Positions 34,610-43,174 of a stretch of DNA of 64,000 nucleotides are shown here, piece by piece. Made by a program: the position numbers and the translations under genes. The number at the start of each line of letters is the position of its first letter. The stretch's first letter is position 1. The notes beneath the pieces are model-generated. The model worked only from the letters and a program-made list of their open reading frames with translations, ran no database searches and was not told where the DNA came from. This DNA is from Halorarius halobius. Lineage in GTDB: Archaea; Halobacteriota; Halobacteria; Halobacteriales; Haloarculaceae. The stretch covers positions 3,245,227-3,309,226 of the forward strand of contig NZ_CP101161.1 of assembly GCF_024298865.1 (NCBI RefSeq), written 5' to 3'.

Positions 34610-36313
34610 TCAGAGGCGTCGCCAGGGTGGCCACACCCCCCACCCAGTGAAGCGGTCGATGATGAACACGGCGCCGAGGAACAGCGACACTGGCACCGCG
34701 AAGCGATACAGCACCGCGAGGAACTGGATGACCGTCCCCCCGACGTAGACGGCATCCGACGCGCTCGTGTAGCCGACATCCTCCCGCCACCATCGCGCCG
34801 GCTCGTACCGAGCGGCCAGCGTGCCGCCCTGCCGCGGGACTGTCACCGTGGCCGTCCCGTTAGCGGTCGTGTTCGCACGCTCGCCGGCAACGACGAGGTA
34901 GCCACGCCGACTCGCCGTCGCTATGGGGTCACCCGTCGCTCGCGAGCTGAGCCGGGCGCGGATGGTCACCGTGTCGTTCGACCGGTTCCGGACGGTGAGC
35001 GTCAAGTTCGCGCGGTGGAGTGTCTGCTCGTAGACGGCCGTTCTCGTAGGCGTGGTCGAAACCCCGCGCACCAGTCCGAGGGCGCGAACTCCGTCCGCGG
35101 TGATTGGCGTGTCGCTCGCCGCTGCGTCGACGCGGATGGCCAGCCCGTAGCTCTTCGTGTACGGCTCCGTGAGCACGTCGAGGCGGACCGACTGGGGGAG
35201 CGTGGGCGGCTCGGTGCGCGACCCGAACGTCTCGATGATGGTGACGGTGCCCCGCGGGCTGGGCGTCGCCGTCGGCTCGAAGGGGTACGCGTACACCCGG
35301 AGCGGGACGGTCGGTGAGACGCGGGTGTGTGTGCCGTCGTCCGTCCGGTAGACGAGCCGGTCCCACCCGGGATCGCGAGCCGTGTAGAAGCGCCAGACGC
35401 CCCGCACGTCGCCACCGGGGAAGCGGTAGCCGAGCCACGGTTTGCTCTTGTAGAGGACGAGTCCGGTGTCGCCGTTCGGATACCGGGTGCGGAACCCCGA
35501 GACGCCGAGATCGTACTCCGTGACGTTGGTGGAATCGCGGACGACGACGCGGTCGGCCGAGACGTCCGGCCCCACGTCGGGTGGGCAAGTTTCGTTGGTC
35601 TCGCAGTCGCCGGCCTCCACCGTTGGGGTCGCGGTGATGACCGCTTCGACGGTGAGTCGGTGGCTGCCGGCCTCCACAGGCAGGTCATCGTACTCGAGTG
35701 TGGGCGTGTGCGAGCCGTTCGTGCGGGCGAGGACCTCGCCGTCGACGAGCAGCCGCACTTCCTCGATCTCGCCATTCCATGTAACCGTCGCGTTCGCGAA
35801 CGAGCGCGCGTCGATGCGGTAGTCGACGGCCCCGCGGACGGTGCCGTTCGGCGCGATGTAGTGTGGCTGGGTATCGGGCGAAATACGGGCGCGCGTCGAC
35901 GGCGTGACCGCGAACAGCTCGACGTACGCGTCCGCGATGACGGTCCCGTTCTCCAGGTCGGCGTCCCGTGGGGCGATGGACACCGACTCGTTCGTCGTGG
36001 GGAACTCGTCGTGGTCGCCATCGTTCCAGTGTCTGACGGCTTCCGGGGGGCGGTCGAACGGGACGTCCGTACTCGCGGCGAGTTGCTGGCGGGCGCTCGC
36101 GTTCGGCGTCCGGGTGGCGTTGTCGGCATCTCGTGACCACAGCGTCGGGAACACGGGTGCGTTCACGCCGTGGTCGGTGCTGTTCGGCGGCACCGTGGGG
36201 TCGACGGGGCTGGAACTGGCACTGGCATGCGTCGCCGCGGCTTCGGTCGCGACCGGCGCAAGTGGGAGAGTCGTCACGAGCAGGGTGATGGCGAGGGCGG
36301 TCAGAACCCGCAA
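34610..36313 (-). CDS. Secreted surface protein anchored at C-terminus (T4SS operon)
   Basis: A 567-residue protein with an N-terminal signal peptide (L-T-A-L-A-I-T-L-L-V-T-T-L-P-L-A, cut near A-T-H-A), a long acidic extracellular region rich in T, V, D and N (many N-x-S/T sites), and a single C-terminal membrane helix (about 535-555) followed by a short basic, Trp-rich tail. The start codon is TTG, supported by GGAGG six bases upstream inside the end of the pilin-like gene. Architecture and position suggest a haloarchaeal surface component of the mating apparatus, but I do not recognise the family. Confidence 0.72.
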   Translation of the reverse strand: MRVLTALAITLLVTTLPLAPVATEAAATHASASSSPVDPTVPPNSTDHGVNAPVFPTLWSRDADNATRTPNASARQQLAASTDVPFDRPPEAVRHWNDGDHDEFPTTNESVSIAPRDADLENGTVIADAYVELFAVTPSTRARISPDTQPHYIAPNGTVRGAVDYRIDARSFANATVTWNGEIEEVRLLVDGEVLARTNGSHTPTLEYDDLPVEAGSHRLTVEAVITATPTVEAGDCETNETCPPDVGPDVSADRVVVRDSTNVTEYDLGVSGFRTRYPNGDTGLVLYKSKPWLGYRFPGGDVRGVWRFYTARDPGWDRLVYRTDDGTHTRVSPTVPLRVYAYPFEPTATPSPRGTVTIIETFGSRTEPPTLPQSVRLDVLTEPYTKSYGLAIRVDAAASDTPITADGVRALGLVRGVSTTPTRTAVYEQTLHRANLTLTVRNRSNDTVTIRARLSSRATGDPIATASRRGYLVVAGERANTTANGTATVTVPRQGGTLAARYEPARWWREDVGYTSASDAVYVGGTVIQFLAVLYRFAVPVSLFLGAVFIIDRFTGWGVWPPWRRL

Positions 36314-36714
36314 CTCGTGCCTCCGGCGACCACGTTGTTCAGCAGGAACGTGATGATCGCCGTGCCAAGGGGGGCGACCAGGACACCCCAGATGAGCGCC
36401 TGATTCCGGACGCGTTTCAGTCGCAGTTTCTGGTCGCTCCCCGGGACGAACGGAATCGCGACAACCGACCCGAGCGCGAGCACGCCGCCCAGCAGCGGCC
36501 CACCCAGCTGGATGACCGTGAACATGTTCCGGATGGTCTGGGCCATCTGCGTGTTGCAGAAGCTCTGGGCCGTTGATTGTGCGGCAGCGGGGGCGCTCGC
36601 GAGCAGTGTGACGAACAGCGCGGTCGCGCCAGCGTGGGTGAGGGCGTGCGAGAGCGTGGTTGGGGACGCGATACGAGCGTACCGGCGGAGTCCGGCATCA
36701 CGGGTGCGTTCCAT
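36301..36714 (-). CDS. VirB2-like pilin/channel subunit
   Basis: A 137-residue protein with an N-terminal signal-like helix (A-L-F-V-T-L-L-A-S-A-P-A-A-A-Q-S), a polar segment with a Cys (C-N-T-Q-M), and two hydrophobic helices (about 68-90 and 106-128) separated by a basic loop K-L-R-L-K-R-V-R-N. This two-helix plan with a basic loop is that of VirB2/TrbC pilins. It is the first gene of the operon and overlaps the second by 13 bases. The AT-rich region 36765-36810 upstream probably carries the promoter of the whole operon. Confidence 0.75.
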   Translation of the reverse strand: MERTRDAGLRRYARIASPTTLSHALTHAGATALFVTLLASAPAAAQSTAQSFCNTQMAQTIRNMFTVIQLGGPLLGGVLALGSVVAIPFVPGSDQKLRLKRVRNQALIWGVLVAPLGTAIITFLLNNVVAGGTSCGF

Positions 36715-36764
36715 GTGTGATGGACGGGCAACGGCGGAGGCCAGCGAACGCTATCGACGACTGG

Positions 36765-36815
36765 CCAACAAATTTCACAATATACTGTATTGATTTATAT
36801 CTATTGGCTACAGAT
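36765..36815 (-). promoter_or_regulatory. Promoter of T4SS operon
   Basis: An AT-rich island in GC-rich surroundings, 50-100 bases before the pilin-like gene. On the minus strand it has TATAAAT-like and TATATT-like boxes. No other start signal lies upstream. Confidence 0.45.
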
Positions 36816-36944
36816 ATGTTCTTATTTGTAGTAGGGCTGATTCACACCACGTCGCGGAGGGAGTCATCAGGGAGCGCGAACAGCACGGCGAGCGTCGTGA
36901 AGGCGTCTGGGGTGGACGTAGCAGAACCCGTACCGGACGCGAGC

Positions 36945-37154
36945 CTACTGGGCCATGAGGTTCACACAGAGGGCCGTCTGTCGCTTGCGGACGGTGCCTT
37001 TGATGTAGGTGCCGTCGCGCAGGGCTGTGGGGGTGAGTGTGAGTGGGTCGTCCGAGGCGTCCGTTGGGTGACCGAACCGTGTGTCCGAGTGCGTCTTGCT
37101 TGATGGGTCGCTAGAATCGTGGCCCATATACAGGAGAGGTTGGTTGTTTTCCAT
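36945..37154 (-). CDS. Small hypothetical protein (69 aa)
   Basis: An acidic-to-neutral 69-residue frame starting at an ATG and reading in the same direction as the T4SS operon. It contains a polar middle (S-S-D-P-S-S-K-T-H) and ends V-R-K-R-Q-T-A-L-C-V-N-L. No family is recognised. Its composition is compatible with a haloarchaeal protein, but the evidence that it is expressed is weak. Confidence 0.3.
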   Translation of the reverse strand: MENNQPLLYMGHDSSDPSSKTHSDTRFGHPTDASDDPLTLTPTALRDGTYIKGTVRKRQTALCVNLMAQ

Positions 37155-37196
37155 ATCAGTTGTGCGGATAAAATTCGGTGTAGAATCGCCCGCCTA

Positions 37197-37312
37197 TCAG
37201 GTCAGTCCTTCGTAGGTGATGTCCTCTCGAGTGTCGATGATTCGGCGGCCGTTGATTACGACGGGTTTGGCCATCGCGTCGAATTCCTGGTCGAGAGCCG
37301 TGAACGCGTCCA
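37197..37312 (-). pseudogene. UDP-glucose/GDP-mannose dehydrogenase C-terminal relic
   Basis: On the minus strand ~38 codons read [19 protein letters not shown], then I-N-G-R-R-I-I-D, and end Y-E-G-L-T before a stop. This is the typical end of haloarchaeal UDP-sugar dehydrogenases. The upstream part of the gene is lost. It fits the adjoining glycan island and probably marks where the mobile element and the island were joined. Confidence 0.7.
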
Positions 37313-37619
37313 GGTCCCTAGCGCTTCCGAAAACGGGGAAAAGTGAGGCAACTGAGCCGCTGGCGGCGCGTTTCTCTGGGCAGTTGTTTTGTAGGTGTTT
37401 TTGAGCCTTCTATACGCTCTCGACTGCGGTGGGTGGTCAGTACCCCACGAGGAGCTTTGATTGAGAAGAACGGGCGTCTAGACAGAACGAAGAACTACCT
37501 TCCACCACCGTTTCAGGATTTCAGATACCGTGAAGAGGACGGTTCCGGTTCGTGGTGAAGGAACCGACAAGGTCCGCTTGTTCCGGTAGATTGACATTGA
37601 ATCTCTTCTGGGGGTAGGT

Positions 37620-37787
37620 ATGGCACAGCAAGTCTCGGCAAGCGAGCAAATCGATCGGCTTGAGAACGCACTCAGTCAGGACATGTGTACATGGTGTGAG
37701 TGTCCAACCTTCGAGCAAGATATGTACAAGGGTACCTGTGCAATCATCTGTGCTGACTGTGGTACTCCGATCGTTCGGTGTTGGTAA
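37620..37787 (+). CDS. Small Cys-rich zinc-ribbon protein (55 aa)
   Basis: A 55-residue protein with seven Cys: C23-T-W-C26-E-C28 and C44-A-D-C47-G, plus C40 and C54. The two C-x-x-C pairs are a compact zinc ribbon. It starts M-A-Q-Q-V-S-A-S-E-Q and ends at TAA. Haloarchaea encode many such small zinc-finger proteins, often linked to adaptation and biofilm phenotypes, usually with unknown partners. It reads in the same direction as the NUDIX gene 115 bases downstream. Confidence 0.7.
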   Translation: MAQQVSASEQIDRLENALSQDMCTWCECPTFEQDMYKGTCAIICADCGTPIVRCW

Positions 37788-37902
37788 TTTGTCCTCTCGG
37801 ATTCGGTAGTTGTGGGTACACTGAACTTACCGATTATGGCCAGATCGAGCTAATTCGGCACGACTGCAAACACGCGGTAGCTGTTACTCCTCACTAGCGA
37901 TT

Positions 37903-38475
37903 ATGGAGGATATGTACTGTAGTGGCTGTGGGGGCAAACTAACGACCGTTCATCAAGAAGGCCGAGCCAGACGATACTGCTCCGCCTGTAATCGCATTCA
38001 CTATCGCAATCCTAAGCCCTGTGCTGGCGTATGCGTCGTTGACGGTGAGCAATTGCTGCTGATAAAGCGAACAGCTCCACCTGCCGTCGGTGCGTGGAGT
38101 TTACCAGCGGGATATCTCGAAGTCGATGAACCACCCGCATACGGTGCCGTTCGAGAATTGGCCGAGGAGACGAGCGTCAAGGCAAGCGCCGAAGAACTCA
38201 CCCTGCACGACACGGTCCTTGTCGAACATCCAGACGGCCGGTCCGTGCTTGTAATCGTCTTCGTCATCCCTCGCACTGCAACGACCGGGACTCCCGTTGC
38301 TGGATCGGATGCTGCGGCGGCGGAGTTCTGGGAGGTTGACGGACTCCTTGCGGACAGTAACGAGCGGATTGAGCCAGGCTATCAGGATGTGTTTCGAGCG
38401 GCCGTCGAGCGGGTGGCTGAGTCCTGCGAAACCGGATCCGGATTAACCGATCGGTCGTCCGCGAGAAGGTCGTAA
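37903..38475 (+). CDS. NUDIX hydrolase with zinc ribbon
   Basis: A 190-residue protein with an N-terminal zinc ribbon (C6-x-x-C9 and C26-x-x-C29), as in NADH pyrophosphatase-like NUDIX proteins, then a NUDIX domain with a complete box: G70, E-x(7)-R-E-L-A-E-E-T at 76-90. It should hydrolyse a nucleoside diphosphate linked to another group (for example NADH, ADP-ribose or a sugar nucleotide). Its C-terminal ~30 codons overlap by 94 bases the end of the convergent glycosyltransferase gene. Confidence 0.9.
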   Translation: MEDMYCSGCGGKLTTVHQEGRARRYCSACNRIHYRNPKPCAGVCVVDGEQLLLIKRTAPPAVGAWSLPAGYLEVDEPPAYGAVRELAEETSVKASAEELTLHDTVLVEHPDGRSVLVIVFVIPRTATTGTPVAGSDAAAAEFWEVDGLLADSNERIEPGYQDVFRAAVERVAESCETGSGLTDRSSARRS

Positions 38476-39695
38476 TACCGATCGATCGATTCGTCCTTCG
38501 TAAACCTGGCTTCGAACGCTTGCCGGGCGTTCGCTCCTTGTTCTGCGACGAAATCTGGGTTATTTGTCCAGGTTCGGATGGCATCGACGACGGAGTTAGC
38601 ATCCCCTTGCGGCGCATTAATACCCGCGTCGAACGCCTCAACGATTTGAGTCTCATCATCATCTGGTTGCGCGATTACGAGGATCGGCATGCCTGCGGCC
38701 ATCGCGGTGTAGAGTTTGCTCGAGACACAGATGCCTTCCATCCCCTCTTGCACCGTGACAATCGATACATCGCCGGCTGTGAGCGAATACGGGAGGTCAT
38801 CGAGCGGTTGATACGGGAGGAATTTGATGTGCGAGCCACGAAGGTCGTAGTCCTCTGCCAGTTCGATGATCGCCTCCTTCTTGTCACCCTCACCGATAAT
38901 GAGGATCGTCACATCATCCTCGTCGTCGAGTTGGGCAGCCGCCTCAACAACGGTTTCGAGGTCGTGGTTTTCGCCGATATTCCCCGAATAAAGCAGCGTG
39001 AACGTGTCCTCGATCCCATGTTCTTCCGCGAACCAGTTATCCGCCTTGGCTCGCGGAACAATGAATTCCTCGTCTTCCCAGTTGTGGATAATAGCGATTT
39101 TGTCTGGGTCGAAGTCAGGCCCGGCATTCGACGTGATTCGGTCACGCATCACCGGGCCGAGTGCGACGACGTGTTTTGCATCGCCAAATACGTTTTCGTT
39201 CAATTTACCCCAGATTCGATCGACGAGCCCACCTGCTTCGAAGTACCCGGTTTCGATCGTAAAATCCGGATACAGATCGTAGACGATGTAGGTGTACTCC
39301 CAGCCCCGGAGTTTACAGACCAGCCACATCGCGACCGGCAGGAACGGAGGGTTGGACACGAAGATCACTTCGCGCTCGCGGTCGGGGCGCGAAATCAACA
39401 GTCGCAAAAACATCCAGATAGTGAAGATGACCCAGTTGAAACCCCGGCGCAGGAACGAAGACTGTCGAACTTGCGGTGCTCGGATACGCCGGACATCGAC
39501 CCCTTCGTGGGTGGATCGAACCGGCTGCTTTTCGTTGTCCCCGCTGTGATAATTCGGCTGCCCCGTGTAGACGGCCATATCGAGGCCCCGCTCCTGGAGG
39601 CCCACTGCAAGATCAGTCATTAACTGCCCGGTTGAGGCCGTATCCGGGTGGAAATACTCCGTGACCAGAACGTACTCGCTGTCTGACTCGGTCAT
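38382..39695 (-). CDS. Glycosyltransferase family 4
   Basis: A 437-residue GT-B glycosyltransferase related to WbuB-like GT4 enzymes. The N-terminal domain opens with V-L-V-T-E-Y-F-H-P-D-T-A-S-T-G, contains P-N-Y-H-S-G, and has a hydrophobic segment (about 90-130) likely to sit at the membrane. The C-terminal domain has Y-S-G-N-I-G-E-N-H-D-L-E (near 237) and the E-G-x-C-V-S-S-K-L-Y family motif (near 320-335). Probably adds a sugar to a lipid-linked glycan at the cytoplasmic face. It is the last gene of a three-gene operon with the two epimerases (gap of 23 bases). Confidence 0.88.
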   Translation of the reverse strand: MTESDSEYVLVTEYFHPDTASTGQLMTDLAVGLQERGLDMAVYTGQPNYHSGDNEKQPVRSTHEGVDVRRIRAPQVRQSSFLRRGFNWVIFTIWMFLRLLISRPDREREVIFVSNPPFLPVAMWLVCKLRGWEYTYIVYDLYPDFTIETGYFEAGGLVDRIWGKLNENVFGDAKHVVALGPVMRDRITSNAGPDFDPDKIAIIHNWEDEEFIVPRAKADNWFAEEHGIEDTFTLLYSGNIGENHDLETVVEAAAQLDDEDDVTILIIGEGDKKEAIIELAEDYDLRGSHIKFLPYQPLDDLPYSLTAGDVSIVTVQEGMEGICVSSKLYTAMAAGMPILVIAQPDDDETQIVEAFDAGINAPQGDANSVVDAIRTWTNNPDFVAEQGANARQAFEARFTKDESIDRYYDLLADDRSVNPDPVSQDSATRSTAARNTS

Positions 39696-39718
39696 CGTGA
39701 AAGCTCGACGGAAGCCGA

Positions 39719-40738
39719 TTACCGCTCGTGGAGGAGTGTCTCGAGGTTCTCCTGCACGTACTCTTTGTCCCGCTCGTTGACGTACCAGTCGAGGGTCTTA
39801 TCGATGCCGTCCTGAAGCGTGTACTCGGGCTCCCAGCCGAGGAGTTCCTCGGCACGGGTCGTGTCCGCTGCACGATGACGAACGCCGACCGGTTTATCCG
39901 TCATGTGATTAATCTCGTCCGGTTCCCAGTCGAGTCGGTCGAAGATAGCCTCGGCAACCTCGTTGATCGTGATGTAGTCGCGGATGCCGGCGTTGACCGG
40001 CGTCGCGTCCGTGATATTCTCGGCGGCAAGGCGGAGAGCACGGGTGATGTCTTTCACGTACGTGAAGTTCCGCGTCTGCTCCCCGTCCCCCCAGATTTGG
40101 TACGGGTCCTGTTCGGCGTACGCCTTGGCCATCAGCGCGACGATGGCGTGCGTCTCGTTTTCACGAGGCCCATAAGCTGTGAAGATTCGGACCATGCTGG
40201 CGTCGATATCGTACTGTTCGTGATACGCTTGGAGGGACCGTTCGCCCATGAGCTTCGCCCAGCCGTACACTTCGTCCGCGTAGGCACCCCCACGCTCCTC
40301 GAAGCTCACCATGTCCTCCGAGAGGCGGTTGCGTTCCTGCTGGATGTCTGTCGGGTACGTGCAGGCGCTTGAGGCGAAACAGATGCGGTCGACACCGTTC
40401 TTGGCAGCTGTCTCGTAGACGATATTGTCCAGCGCCATGTTCGTGGCGCAGTTCGCGGGGTAGTTCGAGATGTAACCACGGCCCCCGTGGTCGGCAGCGA
40501 GGTGGAACACGGTGTCGATGCCCTCAGTTGCCGCGTCGGCGAACTCATAGTGTTTCAGGTTCCCGTCGACGATTTCGATGTCGCCCTCGACAGCTTCGAG
40601 GTTCACCATCTCACCGCTCGAGAAGTCGTCCGCGACACGGACGTCAGCTCCCTCAGCGACAAGGTCTTCGACGAGATGCGACCCGATGAACGATGCGCCA
40701 CCTGTGACGAGAACGTGCTCGTTGGTCCAAGTCCCCAT
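39719..40738 (-). CDS. NAD-dependent sugar-nucleotide epimerase, GDP-mannose 3,5-epimerase-like
   Basis: A 339-residue SDR enzyme. The NAD site is V-T-G-G-A-S-F-I-G-S-H (about 11-21); the catalytic triad has S-S-A-C-T-Y-P and Y-G-W-A-K (Y near 164, K near 168). The A-D-H-G-G-R-G-Y-I-S segment (near 83-92) is characteristic of the GDP-mannose 3,5-epimerase group rather than of GalE. It changes the sugar moiety of a nucleotide sugar for the surface glycan. It overlaps the upstream epimerase gene by one base (TAATG). Confidence 0.87.
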   Translation of the reverse strand: MGTWTNEHVLVTGGASFIGSHLVEDLVAEGADVRVADDFSSGEMVNLEAVEGDIEIVDGNLKHYEFADAATEGIDTVFHLAADHGGRGYISNYPANCATNMALDNIVYETAAKNGVDRICFASSACTYPTDIQQERNRLSEDMVSFEERGGAYADEVYGWAKLMGERSLQAYHEQYDIDASMVRIFTAYGPRENETHAIVALMAKAYAEQDPYQIWGDGEQTRNFTYVKDITRALRLAAENITDATPVNAGIRDYITINEVAEAIFDRLDWEPDEINHMTDKPVGVRHRAADTTRAEELLGWEPEYTLQDGIDKTLDWYVNERDKEYVQENLETLLHER

Positions 40739-41754
40739 TATTCGCCTCCATCCGGTGCGGCGACTTGTTTGTTCCCATTCAGCTCAGCTTCAGCCCATTC
40801 GTAGACATTTCGGAGGCTTTCGTCAAATGGCGTCTGCGGTTCCCAGTCGAGTTCTTTTTTCATCTTTGTCATGTCGCACGCGTACTTGTCGGTGCCAGTA
40901 GGCTTCGTGAGGTCATGTTCAATAGAGAGGTCCTTGCCGCTGATGGCAATGATTTTCTCCGCGAGCTCGTTCATCGAAACGACCTCCTTCGAGTTGCCGA
41001 GGTTAATCGGTTCGCCGTCAGTCTTCTTCTCAATGGTCTGTATCATTCCCTCGACGAGGTCGGTGACGTAGATGAAGCCCCGTTCCTGTGTGCCGTCGCC
41101 GAACAGTTCGATGGATCCGCCATCGGGTTCTTCGATTGCCTTTCGGCACAGCGATGGGATGACGTGGCTGCTTTCGGGGTCAAGACTCTCACGCGGGCCG
41201 AAGGCGTTGAAGATACGCACGCTGCTGGTCTTCAGGTCGGTGTCCTGCTGGTAGGCTTCACAGGCGACCTCACCGAGGACTTTCGCCCACCCATACGTGC
41301 TATGCGGGTTTGCTGGAATAGCTTGATCTTCGCTGAAGAGGTTGAGATCGTCATGTTCCTGTCGGTAGATACAGGCACTGGACGCGAACAGAAACCGATC
41401 GACATCGTTGATTCGAGCTGCTTCGAGCATGTTCTGGTTCATCAGCACGCTCGGCGTGAGCCCACCAACGTTCTCACGCTGGATATAGTGGATGCCCCCA
41501 ACACTGGCAGCGAGGTGGAACACGTAGTCGATGTCCTCTGTAGATTCAATGCATCCTCTGTGGGTAGTGAGGTCCGCAGGGATGAACTCGATCTTGTCTT
41601 CGAGATGGTCGATTTTGCCAGAGTCCCCCCGAGTTAGATTATCAGCAACTCGAACGTCAGCGCCGCGTTTGACTAGTTCCTCCGTGAGGAAAGAACCAAT
41701 GAACCCTGCACCCCCCGTTACGAGAACCGATGAATTACTCCATTCGATGGGCAT
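40738..41754 (-). CDS. NAD-dependent sugar-nucleotide epimerase/dehydratase
   Basis: A 338-residue SDR enzyme with V-T-G-G-A-G-F-I-G-S-F (about 11-21), catalytic S-S-A-C-I-Y and Y-G-W-A-K (near 155-159), and A-A-S-V-G-G-I-H-Y-I (near 82-91), which again recalls GDP-mannose 3,5-epimerase-like enzymes. It is about as long as the neighbour at 39719 and only moderately similar to it, so they probably act on different sugars or in sequence. First gene of the epimerase-GT operon; an AT-rich promoter precedes it. Confidence 0.87.
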   Translation of the reverse strand: MPIEWSNSSVLVTGGAGFIGSFLTEELVKRGADVRVADNLTRGDSGKIDHLEDKIEFIPADLTTHRGCIESTEDIDYVFHLAASVGGIHYIQRENVGGLTPSVLMNQNMLEAARINDVDRFLFASSACIYRQEHDDLNLFSEDQAIPANPHSTYGWAKVLGEVACEAYQQDTDLKTSSVRIFNAFGPRESLDPESSHVIPSLCRKAIEEPDGGSIELFGDGTQERGFIYVTDLVEGMIQTIEKKTDGEPINLGNSKEVVSMNELAEKIIAISGKDLSIEHDLTKPTGTDKYACDMTKMKKELDWEPQTPFDESLRNVYEWAEAELNGNKQVAAPDGGE

Positions 41755-41784
41755 CTGCTAGTAGGCGTGAAGTCGAGTTACAAT

Positions 41785-41805
41785 AGTTTTTTCTTTTTAA
41801 ACAAT
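41785..41805 (-). promoter_or_regulatory. Promoter of the epimerase operon
   Basis: On the minus strand GTTTAAAAAG, followed by an A-run, lies 35-45 bases before the ATG at 41754, a good position for an archaeal TATA box. The same T-rich stretch on the plus strand could also end antisense transcription. Confidence 0.4.
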
Positions 41806-41820
41806 GAAATGGTGGAATCA

Positions 41821-43164
41821 CTACAAATAGCCGAGGTCTTCAAGCCGTGATTGCACATCGCCTTCGACTTCATCTTCTAACCGCCGAGTGTCAATATCTA
41901 AACTCTGGAGACGGTCGGCCACGACGGTCCGGACAGGTACGTCGGGATGCTCTGATATTGAAACCTGCTGAAATCCATCATTCCGAAGGTCAAACAGTCG
42001 GTGCTCGTCCCGTATTTCGTCGGCTTCGTAGAGCCAGTCTTCAGAGCGAGCACCAACAATCACGTCCCCATGAACTTCATGCTCTGCAAGTATGTAGTCT
42101 CGAGGCTTGGAAATAGCTGGACACTGTCCTTCGTAGACATCAGGCACGTCAATTTCGAGGACTTCATGAATTAGTGGAGGTATATCAAGCAAGCTTACGA
42201 GTTCGCCGATCGCGTCCTCTACCCAGTTGGGACCGTTTGCTACGATAACTGGGACGTGGAGGAGTTCGTCGTACATCCGTTCTGGCTTCCCGAACTGGTC
42301 GTGTTCACCGAAGAGCTCCCCGTGATCGGACGTCACGATTACGAGGGTGTCCTCGAATCGTCCAGACAATTTCAGATGTCTGATAATCCGTCCGATCTGG
42401 TCATCTACGTAGTCGATAGCCGCGTCGTAGAGCAGTCTCAGATCCGTAAGCACATCTTCTGAGAGTGTCTCAGAGTCGTCTAGCATTCTGGCATACAGCG
42501 TCGAGACTTCTGATTGAGTGACGTGGTCAACGCCGTATTGTTGTCGATACGGTTTCGGTGGAAAGCACGGATGGTGGACATCCATATAATGCGTCCAGCA
42601 AAAGAAGGGGTCATTAGTTTCATCAAGCCACTCCAGTGTATCATCGGTGATTACCTCGGCACTCACATAGGGTCGCGGTTTACCCATGACTAGCTGATAC
42701 GATTTTTTAATTGCGTCCGTGATATGGAAGATATTATCTACTCGGCTCAGTTTTGGATTGTTAATCTCTATCCCACGAGGGAATACCTTGGTAGCTATTC
42801 CCATCAGGGGGTTCTGGTAGTCCTCAAATCGATCGAAGCCGCGATCATAGTTGAAATGAGTGGAGAGGAATGGATTGCACTGAAAGCCTCCTGTCTTCAA
42901 CCCTGCCTCGTGGAGGGATTCGCTAACTCGAGGTCGCTCATCGGATAGGGGTCCTATCCCCCCGTATGATAGTGGGAGGGTGCCAGTCAGAAGTGCAGGG
43001 AAGGACGGGGTTGTGCCTGGTCCAGTCGCGTAAGCGTGTTCTAAAGATATGTTAGCCTCTCCCAATTGTGTTAGGGTCCCGTCTTGGGCTGTACTATGCC
43101 CGAAGAGGGAGAGGTGGTCCGTACGAAGAGAATCGATTGTGACTAAGAGGATGTTCTGTGTCAT
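41821..43164 (-). CDS. Sulfatase-like alkaline-phosphatase-superfamily enzyme
   Basis: 447 residues. It begins N-I-L-L-V-T-I-D-S-L-R-T-D (metal-binding Asp11), and has T-S-D-H-G-E-L-F-G-E-H (second metal site, near 272-282). The nucleophile region reads G-T-T-P-S-F-P-A-L-L-T-G: Thr51 sits where sulfatases have the formylglycine Cys/Ser and the following Arg is replaced by Phe, so the C-x-P-x-R sulfatase motif is missing. A phosphodiesterase or phosphotransferase (phospho-sugar transfer to surface glycan) fits better. The protein ends R-L-E-D-L-G-Y-L. The ATG at 43164 is chosen; the longer frame runs into the next gene's 3' end. Confidence 0.85.
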   Translation of the reverse strand: MTQNILLVTIDSLRTDHLSLFGHSTAQDGTLTQLGEANISLEHAYATGPGTTPSFPALLTGTLPLSYGGIGPLSDERPRVSESLHEAGLKTGGFQCNPFLSTHFNYDRGFDRFEDYQNPLMGIATKVFPRGIEINNPKLSRVDNIFHITDAIKKSYQLVMGKPRPYVSAEVITDDTLEWLDETNDPFFCWTHYMDVHHPCFPPKPYRQQYGVDHVTQSEVSTLYARMLDDSETLSEDVLTDLRLLYDAAIDYVDDQIGRIIRHLKLSGRFEDTLVIVTSDHGELFGEHDQFGKPERMYDELLHVPVIVANGPNWVEDAIGELVSLLDIPPLIHEVLEIDVPDVYEGQCPAISKPRDYILAEHEVHGDVIVGARSEDWLYEADEIRDEHRLFDLRNDGFQQVSISEHPDVPVRTVVADRLQSLDIDTRRLEDEVEGDVQSRLEDLGYL

Positions 43165-43174
43165 CGGTTGGGAA

